A DNA stretch of 64,000 bases from UBA7672 sp963784415 (GTDB taxonomy: Bacteria > Pseudomonadota > Alphaproteobacteria > Caulobacterales > Hyphomonadaceae), in contig CAWARK010000002.1 of the NCBI GenBank assembly GCA_963784415.1, positions 124,001-188,000 on the forward strand. The letters are read 5' to 3'. Positions 34,960 to 44,406 of the stretch are shown in pieces; position 1 is the stretch's first letter, and every line of letters starts with the position of its first letter. Position numbers and translations under genes: made by a program. Below the pieces are notes generated by a model that worked only from the letters and a program-made list of their open reading frames with translations, searched no databases and was not told where the DNA came from.

Positions 34960-35291
34960 TCGGCGTGCGCCTTGAGCAGCTTCTTCGGCGCGGTGTTGCA
35001 CCACGCCATCCAGAGCGCGCTCTTTGCGGTTGCGGCATCTGCTTTCGCGAGAATGATATTTGTCCAGCCCTTGCGGCCCCAGCCGCCATCGACGGGGACA
35101 AATATGGCTGGCTCGGCTTCGCACAGCATCTGCTGCTGATCGATCGTGAGCTTCAGCACGGCGCGGCCATCCTTGCGGCCGGCGGTCGCGAAGATCTTGC
35201 CGGCGACGCGATAGTCCGGCGTGTCGAAATGCGAGGCGGCGGCTGCTTCCGGCATGGCGAGCGCCAGTTTCTGGAAGGCGGCGGGCGTCAT
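34956..35291 (-). CDS. MmcQ/YjbR family protein
   Basis: 111 residues. AFQKLALAMPEAAAASHFDTPDYRVAGKIFATAG is the YjbR opening; the fold is CyaY-like and often DNA-binding or of unknown role. LKLTIDQQQMLCEAEPAIFVPVDGGWGRKGW is the conserved centre. It lies between the VOC and ArsR genes with 4-nt overlaps on both sides. Confidence 0.88.
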   Translation of the reverse strand: MTPAAFQKLALAMPEAAAASHFDTPDYRVAGKIFATAGRKDGRAVLKLTIDQQQMLCEAEPAIFVPVDGGWGRKGWTNIILAKADAATAKSALWMAWCNTAPKKLLKAHAE

Positions 35292-35752
35292 CCCTCGCTA
35301 CCTTCACGCATCCAGGTCTTGAGGCCCGTGCCCTTGTCCCACTGTTCGGGCGTCAGGACTTCGACCGTCTGGCCGAAGGTCCAGATGTGGCCTTCGGGGT
35401 CGCGGGCGCGATAGGTGCGATCACCATAGAATTGCGTTTCGGGTTCGGCGATGATCTCGGCGCCGGCGTCACGCGCACGATTGCAATGCGCATCGAGATC
35501 TTCGGTCAGCTGGATATGCACGGTCTGCGTGCACTTGTTGCCGATCGACTTCGGGGAGCGATGGTTCTCGCTCCATTCGGTTCCGACCATGATGCGGCCA
35601 TCGCCATAGGCCATCTGGCTGTGGGCGACGTTACCCGCTTCATCCTCGATCAGCATGTCGAGCTCGAAACCGAAAGCGCGCTGGAGGAAGTCCAGCGCCG
35701 CTCGGGGATCGAGGTAGCAGAGCGCGGGCGTGATCACCGGATGGGCGGCCAT
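35288..35752 (-). CDS. VOC (glyoxalase/PhnB-like) family protein
   Basis: 154 residues. ITPALCYLDPRAALDFLQRAFGFELDML and the second-half EIIAEPETQFYGDRTYRARDPEGHIWTFGQ are the paired beta-alpha-beta-beta-beta modules. Metal ligands may be the acidic residues in the second module; there is no GLO1-type His at the first. First gene of a four-gene cassette (VOC, YjbR, ArsR, SRPBCC) with every junction overlapping by 4 nt. Its enzymatic activity is unknown. Confidence 0.9.
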   Translation of the reverse strand: MAAHPVITPALCYLDPRAALDFLQRAFGFELDMLIEDEAGNVAHSQMAYGDGRIMVGTEWSENHRSPKSIGNKCTQTVHIQLTEDLDAHCNRARDAGAEIIAEPETQFYGDRTYRARDPEGHIWTFGQTVEVLTPEQWDKGTGLKTWMREGSEG

Positions 35753-35885
35753 GGGGCGTGTCCTTGTATTTCTCCCGATGGCAATATTTCTACAATTATG
35801 AAACTATCTCGTCAAGCCTGACATCCCTCGCCAAATCGGGGAACAGCACTACATTGCGCGGCGCGGATCGGCGGATGGAGCGGTG

Positions 35886-36230
35886 ATGCTGGACGAGCGT
35901 CTTGTCGGCGTGTGGGTTCACGAGAGCCAGATCAACAGCCCGGGCGGAGCGGGCGGCTTTGCGGCGCTGTCGACCGTGATGACGATGGAGCTCAACGCCG
36001 ATGGCGTGATGCGCCAGTGGACGCAAAGCGTCGGCGGTGGGGCGGACTGGTCGTCCGACAGCGGGCGGCGGCTGGACTTTGAGGGGCAGTGGTGCGGCGA
36101 CGGACAGACGCTGTCGGTGATGGGAATGGGACTCGTCGATTTCATGCCGGCGGCGGCTTACGAGTTCGCGGGCCAATACCTCGTGACGCACAATGACATG
36201 GGTCGGTTGATCTGGCAGCGGCGCGCCTAG
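35886..36230 (+). CDS. Uncharacterised lipocalin-like small protein
   Basis: 114 residues from ATG 35886; a GTG at 35883 would add one residue. LVGVWVHESQINSPGGAGG, then MTMELNADGVMRQWTQSVGGG and GRRLDFEGQWCGDGQTLSV, a succession of short strands reminiscent of the lipocalin-like domains with a G-x-W opening. No signal peptide. Divergent from the VOC cassette. Function unknown. Confidence 0.65.
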   Translation: MLDERLVGVWVHESQINSPGGAGGFAALSTVMTMELNADGVMRQWTQSVGGGADWSSDSGRRLDFEGQWCGDGQTLSVMGMGLVDFMPAAAYEFAGQYLVTHNDMGRLIWQRRA

Positions 36231-36287
36231 CGATCCAGTTCGTTGCCTGCCGCGTACGCATGTCAGCGAGGCGTGAGGGATCTGGCA

Positions 36288-36683
36288 ATGCGGACAATGA
36301 TTGCGGCTATGGCGTTTCTGGCAGTTGCCGGATGCGCGATGCAACCTGTCGCGACAGCGACAGTGAAAGCGGCGGCGCCGGTTGAAACGACACTGAGCGG
36401 TCGCTGGATTGTCGACCTGTCGGTGAAGCCGGACGAGCCCCACACCAAGCCGATAGAGCTGACGCTCGCGGCGGATGGGACGGTGACGGGCTCGTTCTAT
36501 GAGAGCGAAATTCTGGCCGGGCGCTGGAAGACGGCGCGTGGGCGGACGTGTGTGAGTTTCCGCACAACCGATGGCGCGGGGCCGTATCACACCGCCGCGT
36601 GTCTCGTTGGCGCGGGCGTCGTCGGCCAGACATGGGCCGAGCACCGCAACTTCCTGTTCAACTGGGATGCTGTTCGCGGCTAG
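36288..36683 (+). CDS. Uncharacterised lipoprotein, small beta domain
   Basis: 131 residues from ATG 36288, chosen because it gives the lipoprotein signal MRTMIAAMAFLAVAGC. The mature part has LSGRWIVDLSVKPDEPHTKPI, LAADGTVTGSFYESEILAGRWK, consistent with a small beta-barrel of the kind also seen in the preceding gene product (both carry a G-x-W opening). It follows that gene by 57 bp, so they may form an operon. Function unknown. Confidence 0.65.
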   Translation: MRTMIAAMAFLAVAGCAMQPVATATVKAAAPVETTLSGRWIVDLSVKPDEPHTKPIELTLAADGTVTGSFYESEILAGRWKTARGRTCVSFRTTDGAGPYHTAACLVGAGVVGQTWAEHRNFLFNWDAVRG

Positions 36684-36689
36684 CGCAGA

Positions 36690-36914
36690 CTAGAGCAGGT
36701 AGATGTCGCCGAAGGACACCTGGCGGCCGCCGGCTTCCGTGATGCGCGCGATATCTGCGCAGGAACGGCCCTTGAGGTTATCGATGATCAGGCTGGCCCG
36801 CTCGGCCTGGGCCAGCGCAGCGGCGGCCTCAAGTTCGTCGATCGAGAACTGACCGGCATTGATCCTCAGCTTGCCTTCCTGGCGGAGCGTGCGGGTGCAT
36901 TCGAGGAAAGACAT
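36690..36914 (-). CDS. Small uncharacterised protein (74 aa)
   Basis: 74 residues. KLRINAGQFSIDELEAAAALAQAERASLIIDNLKGRS and ADIARITEAGGRQVSFGD show a repeated beta-alpha pattern ending GxGxVxF-like. I do not recognise a named family. It is transcribed convergently with the lipoprotein gene. Composition and the isolated good start favour a real gene. Confidence 0.55.
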   Translation of the reverse strand: MSFLECTRTLRQEGKLRINAGQFSIDELEAAAALAQAERASLIIDNLKGRSCADIARITEAGGRQVSFGDIYLL

Positions 36915-37074
36915 GACGCGGAGCGAACCTGTACAACGCCGCGAATCTGCGCGGGCACGTGTCTATAAGCGCTTTGAATGTGGCGGAAACCTTACCTGCT
37001 GCATTACGTTGCAGTCAGGTGTGCTCTAGCGCTTTGATTCCATTTGCCTGCGACAGCGTGACTCGGGGCGGCGG

Positions 37075-37848
37075 CTAATCCCTCCATGCGGGTGGGCGCT
37101 TTTCGAGGAAGGCGCGGAGGCCTTCCTGAGCGTCGGCGGAAACGGCCAGCGCGCAGAAATCATCGACCGCGCGCGCGACGGCGTCGGTGTAGGTGCGGTC
37201 TGCTTCGCGGTGGAAAGCGGCGCGGCTGAATGCGATGGCGGAGGGTGATTTCGCGGCGATCACCTGGGCGGCCTCAATCGCCTCGGCGAGCGCCTGTCCG
37301 GCGGGAACGATACGGCTGACGAGGCCGAGCGCGAGGGCTTCGTCTGCGTCGAAGGTGCGTGCGGTGAACAGAAGATCGAAGGCGCGATAGCGGCCGACGA
37401 TTCTGTGCAGGTGGGCGAAGTGGATGGCCGGGGGCAGGGCGAGGTTGATCTCGGGATAGCCGAAGCTGGCGCCTGCCGACGCGATGATCATGTCGCACGA
37501 AATGGCGAGCGTCATGCCGCCGCCGCGCGCCGCGCCATCGATGGCGGCGATGGTGGGCTTGCCGAGATTCCGCTGAACGTCCCACAGCTCGATATAGAGG
37601 CGGTTGAGGAATGCGCGCACGATGGGTTCGTCGCTGCCGAGGATGATGTCGAGATCGAGCCCGGCGCAGAACATCTTCGGGATGTCGCTCGCCAGCACGA
37701 CGACGCGCACCTCGGGATCGGCGCCCGCACGGCGCAGCGCCGCGATGATCTCGTCGAGGAAGGCGATCGAGAACGCGTTCAGCGGCGGCCGCGCCAGTGT
37801 GATGGTCGCGATATGCTGGCTGCTGGAATAACGGACGTGTTCAGTCAT
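37075..37848 (-). CDS. Enoyl-CoA hydratase/isomerase family protein
   Basis: 257 residues. ITLARPPLNAFSIAFLDEII near residue 16, SDIPKMFCAGLDLDIIL near 55 and IDGAARGGGMTLAISCDMIIASAGASFGYPEINLALPP near 103 are crotonase signatures (oxyanion hole). One catalytic Glu of hydratases (in the GYPEINLALPP segment) is retained; the other expected Glu near GG is not clearly seen, so hydratase versus isomerase is open. It is followed on the same strand by the SRAP-family gene 3 bp upstream. Confidence 0.9.
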   Translation of the reverse strand: MTEHVRYSSSQHIATITLARPPLNAFSIAFLDEIIAALRRAGADPEVRVVVLASDIPKMFCAGLDLDIILGSDEPIVRAFLNRLYIELWDVQRNLGKPTIAAIDGAARGGGMTLAISCDMIIASAGASFGYPEINLALPPAIHFAHLHRIVGRYRAFDLLFTARTFDADEALALGLVSRIVPAGQALAEAIEAAQVIAAKSPSAIAFSRAAFHREADRTYTDAVARAVDDFCALAVSADAQEGLRAFLEKRPPAWRD

Positions 37849-37851
37849 GAC

Positions 37852-38526
37852 TCATTCCCCGAGGAGTTCCTGCCCCTGATTGCGCACATTGCCAACGGCG
37901 GGGTTGGCGGGCCAGTAGCGCAGCCAGTCCGAGGGGCAGGGCTTCAACAGCGCGTGCGGATCGCGCGCCTGCGTATCGAGCCAGCGCGTATAGTGCTGCG
38001 GCGAGAGGATCACCGGCATTGATGTCGCGAGGCCTGCAACGGCGAGGTTGGGTTCTGTCGTGATGATCGCGAAGGTGTCGAATTCCGACCCGTCGATCAT
38101 CGCGCGGCTCCACAGCCCGGCGAAACAGAACCACTTGGCCCTCGCCGGCGCGAAGGCGAACGGCACGCCATCCGACCACGCATAGAAGCCCGAGGCCGGC
38201 ACGAGGCAGCGGCCCTGCCGGAAGGCGCCGGAGAAGGTCGCGCTGTCGGCGATGGTCTCGGCGCGCGCGTTGAAGGTGGAGAATTTCTTCTCCGACAGCG
38301 GTTGCTTCCACCACACCGGCACGAGGCCCCAGAAGGCCGGCGCGATCTGGATCGCATGGCGCGGCGCATACTCGCCCTCCGGCGCGCGGCGCAGGATGGG
38401 CGCGTGCTGACTTGGCGCGATGTTGTATTCCGCCTCCGGGGCGTCGATGCCCGGCGGCGCCACGAGATCAATCGCGGCGCGATAGTCGGTCCACGAAATG
38501 GCGCGGCGAAAGAAGCGGGCGGTCAT
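37852..38526 (-). CDS. SRAP (YedK/HMCES) family protein lacking the catalytic residues
   Basis: 224 residues. The fold-defining segments are present: YNIAPSQ, FWGLVPVWW, FNARAETI, CLVPASGFYAW, FAGLW, FAIITTEPN, MPVIL. But canonical members start MCGR, and the Cys2 that cross-links abasic DNA is Thr here (MTAR). The catalytic Glu of GFYEW is Ala116, and the His three residues before MPVIL is Ala167 (LATSMPVIL). So all three active-site residues are changed: it is a likely pseudo-enzyme that may still bind DNA ends. There is only 3 bp to the crotonase gene, so the two are probably co-transcribed. Confidence 0.85.
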   Translation of the reverse strand: MTARFFRRAISWTDYRAAIDLVAPPGIDAPEAEYNIAPSQHAPILRRAPEGEYAPRHAIQIAPAFWGLVPVWWKQPLSEKKFSTFNARAETIADSATFSGAFRQGRCLVPASGFYAWSDGVPFAFAPARAKWFCFAGLWSRAMIDGSEFDTFAIITTEPNLAVAGLATSMPVILSPQHYTRWLDTQARDPHALLKPCPSDWLRYWPANPAVGNVRNQGQELLGE

Positions 38527-38651
38527 GGGGGGAGGCTAGCGTGGATGGGCGCATGCTTCCAGTTTGCTCGGGTGGGATTGCCGGGTGTGCGAGGGCTTAT
38601 TAGGCTTGTGGCGCCCCGGCCTTTGGCGGCTCGGGTCAGGGGGATGAAGTC

Positions 38652-38942
38652 ATGAAATTCGGTTGGATGGCGCCGATGGCGGCGATTGTGCTGTCGGCGT
38701 GTGCGACGGCGGCGCCGGTTGCGTTTGATATCGCGAAGTTCGACTCGCTGAAGCCCGGCGTCACGACGAAGGCCGAGGCGGTCCAGATACTCGGTGAACC
38801 GAGTTCGCGTGGATCGAGCCTGAACGATCACACCACGTTGATATACGACTACAGCGGCGCGAAGGGCGACCTCAAGATGGTGGTGCTGTTCGATCCGCAG
38901 GAGAAATTCGTCCGCTATCGCGCCTATGGGATCGATCACTGA
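38652..38942 (+). CDS. BamE/SmpA-like small lipoprotein
   Basis: 96 residues. Lipoprotein signal MKFGWMAPMAAIVLSAC. FDSLKPGVTTKAEAVQILGEPSS is the helical opening of the SmpA/OmlA fold (LxxGxT...V...LGxP), then LIYDYSGAKGDLKMVVLFD strands. Members are outer-membrane lipoproteins; BamE itself is essential in the BAM complex, but paralogues like this have other or unknown jobs. A palindromic repeat begins 34 bp after the stop. Confidence 0.75.
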   Translation: MKFGWMAPMAAIVLSACATAAPVAFDIAKFDSLKPGVTTKAEAVQILGEPSSRGSSLNDHTTLIYDYSGAKGDLKMVVLFDPQEKFVRYRAYGIDH

Positions 38943-38975
38943 CCGGCAGCTTCTTGCCGGGACTGGATCCCGGCC

Positions 38976-39023
38976 CCTCATCCTAAGCAGCGAGCGTAGC
39001 TCGCGTCCGTCGAAGGACGAGGG
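38976..39023 (+). repeat. Intergenic palindromic repeat, copy 1
   Basis: 48-bp unit opening CCTCATCCTAAGCAGCGAGC and closing CGTCCGTCGAAGGACGAGGG. Its ends are complementary, and GAGCGTAGCTC sits in the middle. The same unit recurs at 39619-39665 and, inverted, at 39736-39782. A separate hairpin (GCCGGGA-CTGGA-TCCCGGC) precedes it. Confidence 0.8.
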
Positions 39024-39032
39024 CCTACGGTT

Positions 39033-39554
39033 TCAATCGATGGCCGGCAGGTCGCTCGCTTCAAGAACCTCTTTAAGTTCGTCCCTCGCGCTACGCACAT
39101 CGAGCCAAAAGAATCCCGTGAGCGCCCATCCAAACACCAACAATAACGGCGGAATCAGAATGGTGGCGTCGTCGTTCGGGTTTCCATTGGACAGGGCATT
39201 CACAACAGCTGCGCCGCCTATCAGCGCGACAAGCGACATCCAGATGATCATGAAGGCCGCGACGGCTGGCTGAAGCGATACCGTCACGTGGATATGCGTT
39301 TCTCCACCATCCGGACCGAACTCGCCTTCGATCTTCGGCGTGAAGCTGTTGCGCGCACGGATGTTGCGTATGAGATCAAAGCCAGACGTGCTTACATCGC
39401 CGAAGAAGTACGGTTCGCGCGGCGCCAGGAACAGCGGCCTCTCGGGTTCAGTCACTGCTTCCAGCCTGTCGACGAGCGCCTTGACCGGATGCGGGCTGGA
39501 GAGACTGAATCGATCAAAGGGCAGCAGTCGGAGCATGTCCGACGAACGTCTCAT
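39033..39554 (-). CDS. Uncharacterised membrane protein between two repeat copies
   Basis: 173 residues. Two hydrophobic helices at about 97-118 and 131-152 (LIPPLLLVFGWALTGFFWLD). The N-terminal 90 residues have strands (FLAPREPYFFGDVSTSGFDL, EGEFGPDGGETHIHVTVSL) and probably lie in the cytoplasm. No known domain recognised. It is bracketed by repeat copies 1 and 2, which suggests mobile or recently acquired DNA, but base composition is not obviously different. Confidence 0.65.
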   Translation of the reverse strand: MRRSSDMLRLLPFDRFSLSSPHPVKALVDRLEAVTEPERPLFLAPREPYFFGDVSTSGFDLIRNIRARNSFTPKIEGEFGPDGGETHIHVTVSLQPAVAAFMIIWMSLVALIGGAAVVNALSNGNPNDDATILIPPLLLVFGWALTGFFWLDVRSARDELKEVLEASDLPAID

Positions 39555-39928
39555 GTTTCTTTTCGTGGTTCCAGTGACTTCAAGTGCGGTGTGTAACGCC
39601 GCCGACTGCCACCAAGGCCCTCATCCTGAGCAGCGAGCGAAGCTCGCGTCCGTCGAAGGACGAGGGCCGGTGTCGTTCGTCGCTCGTTTTGGTCCACTGG
39701 ACCAAATCGTCCGCATCGCGGACCGCTCCTCACCGCCTCGTGGTTCGACGGACGGTCGCTACGCGCCCTGCTCACCATGAGGCGCTCAAGCTGGCGTTGG
39801 TACGCGTGGGGTGTATCGAGGCAACGTCGAAATGCACCGTCGCGCCGGTCTCACCAAAGGTGCATTTCGCTCCGCTCAATGCACCCTACGCGGCGCGGAG
39901 CGCCGCGAGGTTCGCGATCGGTCCCTCG
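39555..39928. repeat. 374-bp gene-free stretch made of palindromic repeats
   Basis: Repeat copies 2 (39619-39665) and 3 (39736-39782, inverted) of the CCTCATCC...GGACGAGG family lie here. A third type follows: AAATGCACC at 39830-39838 and GGTGCATTT at 39859-39867 as inverted arms, then a GGTGCATTT...AATGCACC palindrome ending at about 39888. No gene-like frame is supported; open frames here are read-through of repeats. Confidence 0.75.
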
Positions 39929-40708
39929 TCACGGTGACGTTGCGGGCTTCGGCGCTGGCGCGGGTGGTGTGTCCTTCTTGAATTCAGGATGGGCGGCGAT
40001 GTAGCGCGCGATCGAGGCGGCAACGGCCTTGTCCATTTCGCCGTCGAGCTTCGCTTCGGCTTCTTCAGGCGTGGGCATGGAGCCATCCGGCTTGCGCGCG
40101 TAGGCGTTGCGATAAGCGCCGGCGAAGTCTTCAGGCACGAGGATTGCCTCGGGTAGGCGCGTGACCATGCGGTCGGCAAACTGGGGATACTTCTCGCGGA
40201 CCTGCGCGCGGACTTTCTCCGACTGGTCCACCATCGCGTATGTCGGGTAGTAATTGTAATTCCCGGTGAGGGCGGTGAGGCCGAGCGAGAAGACGTTCTG
40301 CAGCACTCCGGCTTGAGTGTTCACAGTGATAGCACTGAGGTTGAACGTGCCGAGATAGACGACCTCATTCGGCTTGATCTCGACGTTGTCGAACCAGAGT
40401 TCGACTGCGGGCAGGTTGCCCATCGCGGCGCTGCAATTGGCGAAATAGAGATGATAGATGCCCGGCTGGGCGATGATGGCGCCAGGCTCGCCTGTCACCA
40501 GGTTGCGATTGAATTGCGCCTTCGTCTTGGCGTCCCTGAAGCCCAGATTCATGCGGCCGCAGCCGAAATTGTCGACCGAATCCATGATGACAATCGCACT
40601 GCCGTTCGAACCGAATGTCGCCAACTCCTCGTCGGCGGGCCACGTCTCGATGGTCTGGCAGGCGCTGAGCGTGAACGCAGCAAAGGCGGCGGCGAGCACG
40701 GCTTTCAT
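39929..40708 (-). CDS. Uncharacterised lipoprotein
   Basis: 259 residues. Signal and lipobox MKAVLAAAFAAFTLSAC. The middle (GSAIVIMDSVDNFGCGRMNLGF, GEPGAIIAQPGIYHLYFANC, NEVVYLGTFNLSAITVNT) is a beta-sandwich reminiscent of the DUF2846 type, with Cys pairs. The C-terminal part (EKVRAQVREKYPQFADRMV, IARYIAAHPEF, Pro-rich end) is helical. Not assignable to a function. It is followed downstream on the same strand by repeats. Confidence 0.7.
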   Translation of the reverse strand: MKAVLAAAFAAFTLSACQTIETWPADEELATFGSNGSAIVIMDSVDNFGCGRMNLGFRDAKTKAQFNRNLVTGEPGAIIAQPGIYHLYFANCSAAMGNLPAVELWFDNVEIKPNEVVYLGTFNLSAITVNTQAGVLQNVFSLGLTALTGNYNYYPTYAMVDQSEKVRAQVREKYPQFADRMVTRLPEAILVPEDFAGAYRNAYARKPDGSMPTPEEAEAKLDGEMDKAVAASIARYIAAHPEFKKDTPPAPAPKPATSP

Positions 40709-40770
40709 GAATTCCCCCGAACAAGATGGGAAAGTCTAGAAAGGATTTGGGGTCGAACGCAAGGTCGGTG

Positions 40771-42632
<1,862 letters not shown>

Positions 42633-42636
<4 letters not shown>

Positions 42637-43064
42637 AGCGTGAGCTCCGATACGTGTCCGGCGAGGCCGGCGATGATGAGGAAAGCCCCGATGAGAAGCG
42701 CGGGGATGTTGGAAAGGGCGTAGGCGCGGATCGCGCCGGGCGTTGCGATCTTCAGGAGGTGGCCGATGGCGAGCATGCCGAGGCCCTCGATCGCCCACCA
42801 GATCGCGGTGAGCGTGATGAGGGCTGCGGTGATCGAGGAGAAATCGGTGTGCGCGACCAAAAGGCCGCCGCCGGCAAAGGCGGTGACGGCACCGGTGGCG
42901 TGGATGATGCCGGGCGAGGCCTCGATGCTTTTCAGCAGGCTTGCGGCGAGGCTGGGGCGGACGAGGGCGCTGGAGGCGGCAAGCAGAAACGCGCCGACGA
43001 ACAGCGCCAGCTTGAGCGTGAGCGGATTCTGGACTGCGAAGAGGTCTTTGATCAGGTCTGGCAT
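42633..43064 (-). CDS. Four-helix membrane protein in the TPP-riboswitch thiC operon
   Basis: 143 residues with four predicted helices at about 17-36, 52-72, 76-98 and 113-134, and no known domain I can name. It is the first gene after the TPP riboswitch: the ATG lies 8 nt beyond the conserved riboswitch core, with GGGAG as RBS within the switch's 3' end. Its stop overlaps thiC. Position suggests a role in thiamine or HMP uptake or salvage, but it does not look like ThiT, PnuT or ThiW. Function is inference only. Confidence 0.8.
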
Positions 43065-43071
43065 CGGCTCC

Positions 43072-43164
43072 CGTCCCTTGCGCCGGCATGACCCGGATCA
43101 GGTTCTAAGGGTGCTCGCTCTTGCTAGAGCCGATCTCAGCAGGCTTCCGCCCGCGCCCCTCGGA
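43072..43164 (-). ncRNA. TPP (THI-box) riboswitch
   Basis: On the minus strand, GGGGCGCGGGCGG is followed by GCTGAGAT, then a GAGC-rich variable stem, ACCCTTAGAACCTGATCCGG, and GTCATGCCGGCGCAAGGGA. These are the conserved P1/P2 pyrimidine sensor and P4/P5 pyrophosphate sensor of THI boxes (CUGAGA, ACCUGAUC, GCGnAGGGA). It sits before the membrane-protein gene and thiC. The RBS (GGGAG) overlaps the 3' end, so translational control is likely. Confidence 0.97.
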
Positions 43165-43210
43165 TGCGCGCAACATAGCTTGCTGCACGCGGGGAGCAAG
43201 AGGCGGAGGA

Positions 43211-43840
43211 TCAGCGCGTATGATCTTCGATCTCGAATCCCAGCGAAAGGGTGGATTTGATCAAGGCAGCGATCTCGAGCGGGTGCTCCACACCTACAAG
43301 ACTCGTCGCGTGATGAGGAAACGGCTGAAAGCGAAACGGCAACGCCCGGTATTCATCTGGCCTGAGCATTATCCATCCCCGAGCACGGCTGCCCCAGACG
43401 CCTATGTGCGTGATGTAAAGATCGATTTCGAGCGCCGCGCCGTAAGCAGCCAGCGACCGCGTGGAGTGAGTTGGAAAAGAGCGATGATGCAGCACGCGCT
43501 CATCCGTCAGGACGTAGTACTCGGATGCGGGCCCGAAGATTGGTCCGGCAACGCTGGCCAGCTGCATGCCGAAAGCGAACAGCGCGAAAATCCCGAGAAA
43601 AATGATTGTGCCCAGGGCTGGAACAACACTGAGATCCCTCATTATCAGCCAGGAGAAGAAGGCATACATCAGAATCAAGAAGACAGGCGGGACTGTGTAG
43701 ACAAGCGGCCAGCGAACCCCCTGACCTTTCTGAATCCAGACGATCGTCTCGTGCGGATACAGGTTGTCACGCAATTCCTGTGGTAGGATCAGCGGCGGAG
43801 CGCTCGCGCCCTCACGCGCCGATCCTGCGGTATCGCTCAT
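43211..43840 (-). CDS. Membrane protein, paralogue in a tandem cluster (209 aa)
   Basis: 209 residues from ATG 43840 (MSDTAGSARE), overlapping the upstream gene by 4 nt. After a charged N-terminus (LRDNLYPHETIVWIQKGQGV) there are two helices at about 48-70 and 76-100, then a strand-rich domain with YYVLTDERVLHHRSFP, which resembles bacterial PH-like domains. The C-terminus VEHPLEIAALIKSTLSLGFE matches the one of the gene at 44403 (AEHPVEVAEKIKKTLKID). Function unknown. Last gene of a four-gene operon. Confidence 0.7.
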   Translation of the reverse strand: MSDTAGSAREGASAPPLILPQELRDNLYPHETIVWIQKGQGVRWPLVYTVPPVFLILMYAFFSWLIMRDLSVVPALGTIIFLGIFALFAFGMQLASVAGPIFGPASEYYVLTDERVLHHRSFPTHSTRSLAAYGAALEIDLYITHIGVWGSRARGWIMLRPDEYRALPFRFQPFPHHATSLVGVEHPLEIAALIKSTLSLGFEIEDHTR

Positions 43841-44406
43841 GCTGATGGGTCTTCCGGAGGCTCCGGCAGGTAGGCGTCCTCGATGATCGCCTTGGCGCCG
43901 AGCGGTTTCTCGATGTGCTCGATGGCGAAGACGCGCTTTTCGTCGGGGTCGTCCTTGCGGAGCACGTAGATGTCGGGCGTGCGCTGGCGGCCGCCGGCGA
44001 CGACGCTGTCGACTTCGGCCTTTGGCATTTCGTCGATGATAGCGCCCGAAGCGTCGAGGGCGATGAGGCGGGTATCGGTCGCGGCGAAATGCATGGCGCG
44101 GGGGGGCGGGCGCCACATCTTGCGGAAGCTAGAGACCGCCAGCACGGCCATGGCGAGGGCGAAGATCAGAAACAGCGGCGTGAAGGCTGCCAGCAGGGAG
44201 GGTTGCGCCGTGGTGACGAGGAGGGACTCGGTGAAGCGCGCTGCCAATAGCACGGCGACTAGCGCGGAGAATGCGCCGACGCCGCCGAAGATAAGGCGCT
44301 GGCGTGTCTGCTCGGCGCGGCGCAGGGCGAGCGATACGTCGGCGCTCCACACGATGCGCTCGCCGGGCTGCAGGTGTGGCGTCCAGATCGCGGCGGGTGT
44401 GGTCAC
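43837..44406 (-). CDS. Membrane protein, paralogue in a tandem cluster (189 aa)
   Basis: 189 residues. LQPGERIVWSADVSLALRRAEQ opening, helices at about 40-60 and 75-95, then FAATDTRLIALDASGAIIDEMPKAEVDSVV, a PH-like strand series, and FAIEHIEKPLGAKAIIEDAY at the end. The same layout (charged opening with an E-x-[IV]-x-W motif, two helices, PH-like domain, terminal helix) as its two neighbours. Both ends overlap the neighbouring genes by 4 nt. Confidence 0.7.
   Translation of the reverse strand: MTTPAAIWTPHLQPGERIVWSADVSLALRRAEQTRQRLIFGGVGAFSALVAVLLAARFTESLLVTTAQPSLLAAFTPLFLIFALAMAVLAVSSFRKMWRPPPRAMHFAATDTRLIALDASGAIIDEMPKAEVDSVVAGGRQRTPDIYVLRKDDPDEKRVFAIEHIEKPLGAKAIIEDAYLPEPPEDPSA

Noticed and set aside
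42637..43089. N-terminal extension of thiC
   Set aside because: The frame is open but overlaps the riboswitch-controlled membrane protein and is not ThiC-like; ATG 42636 gives the normal length.
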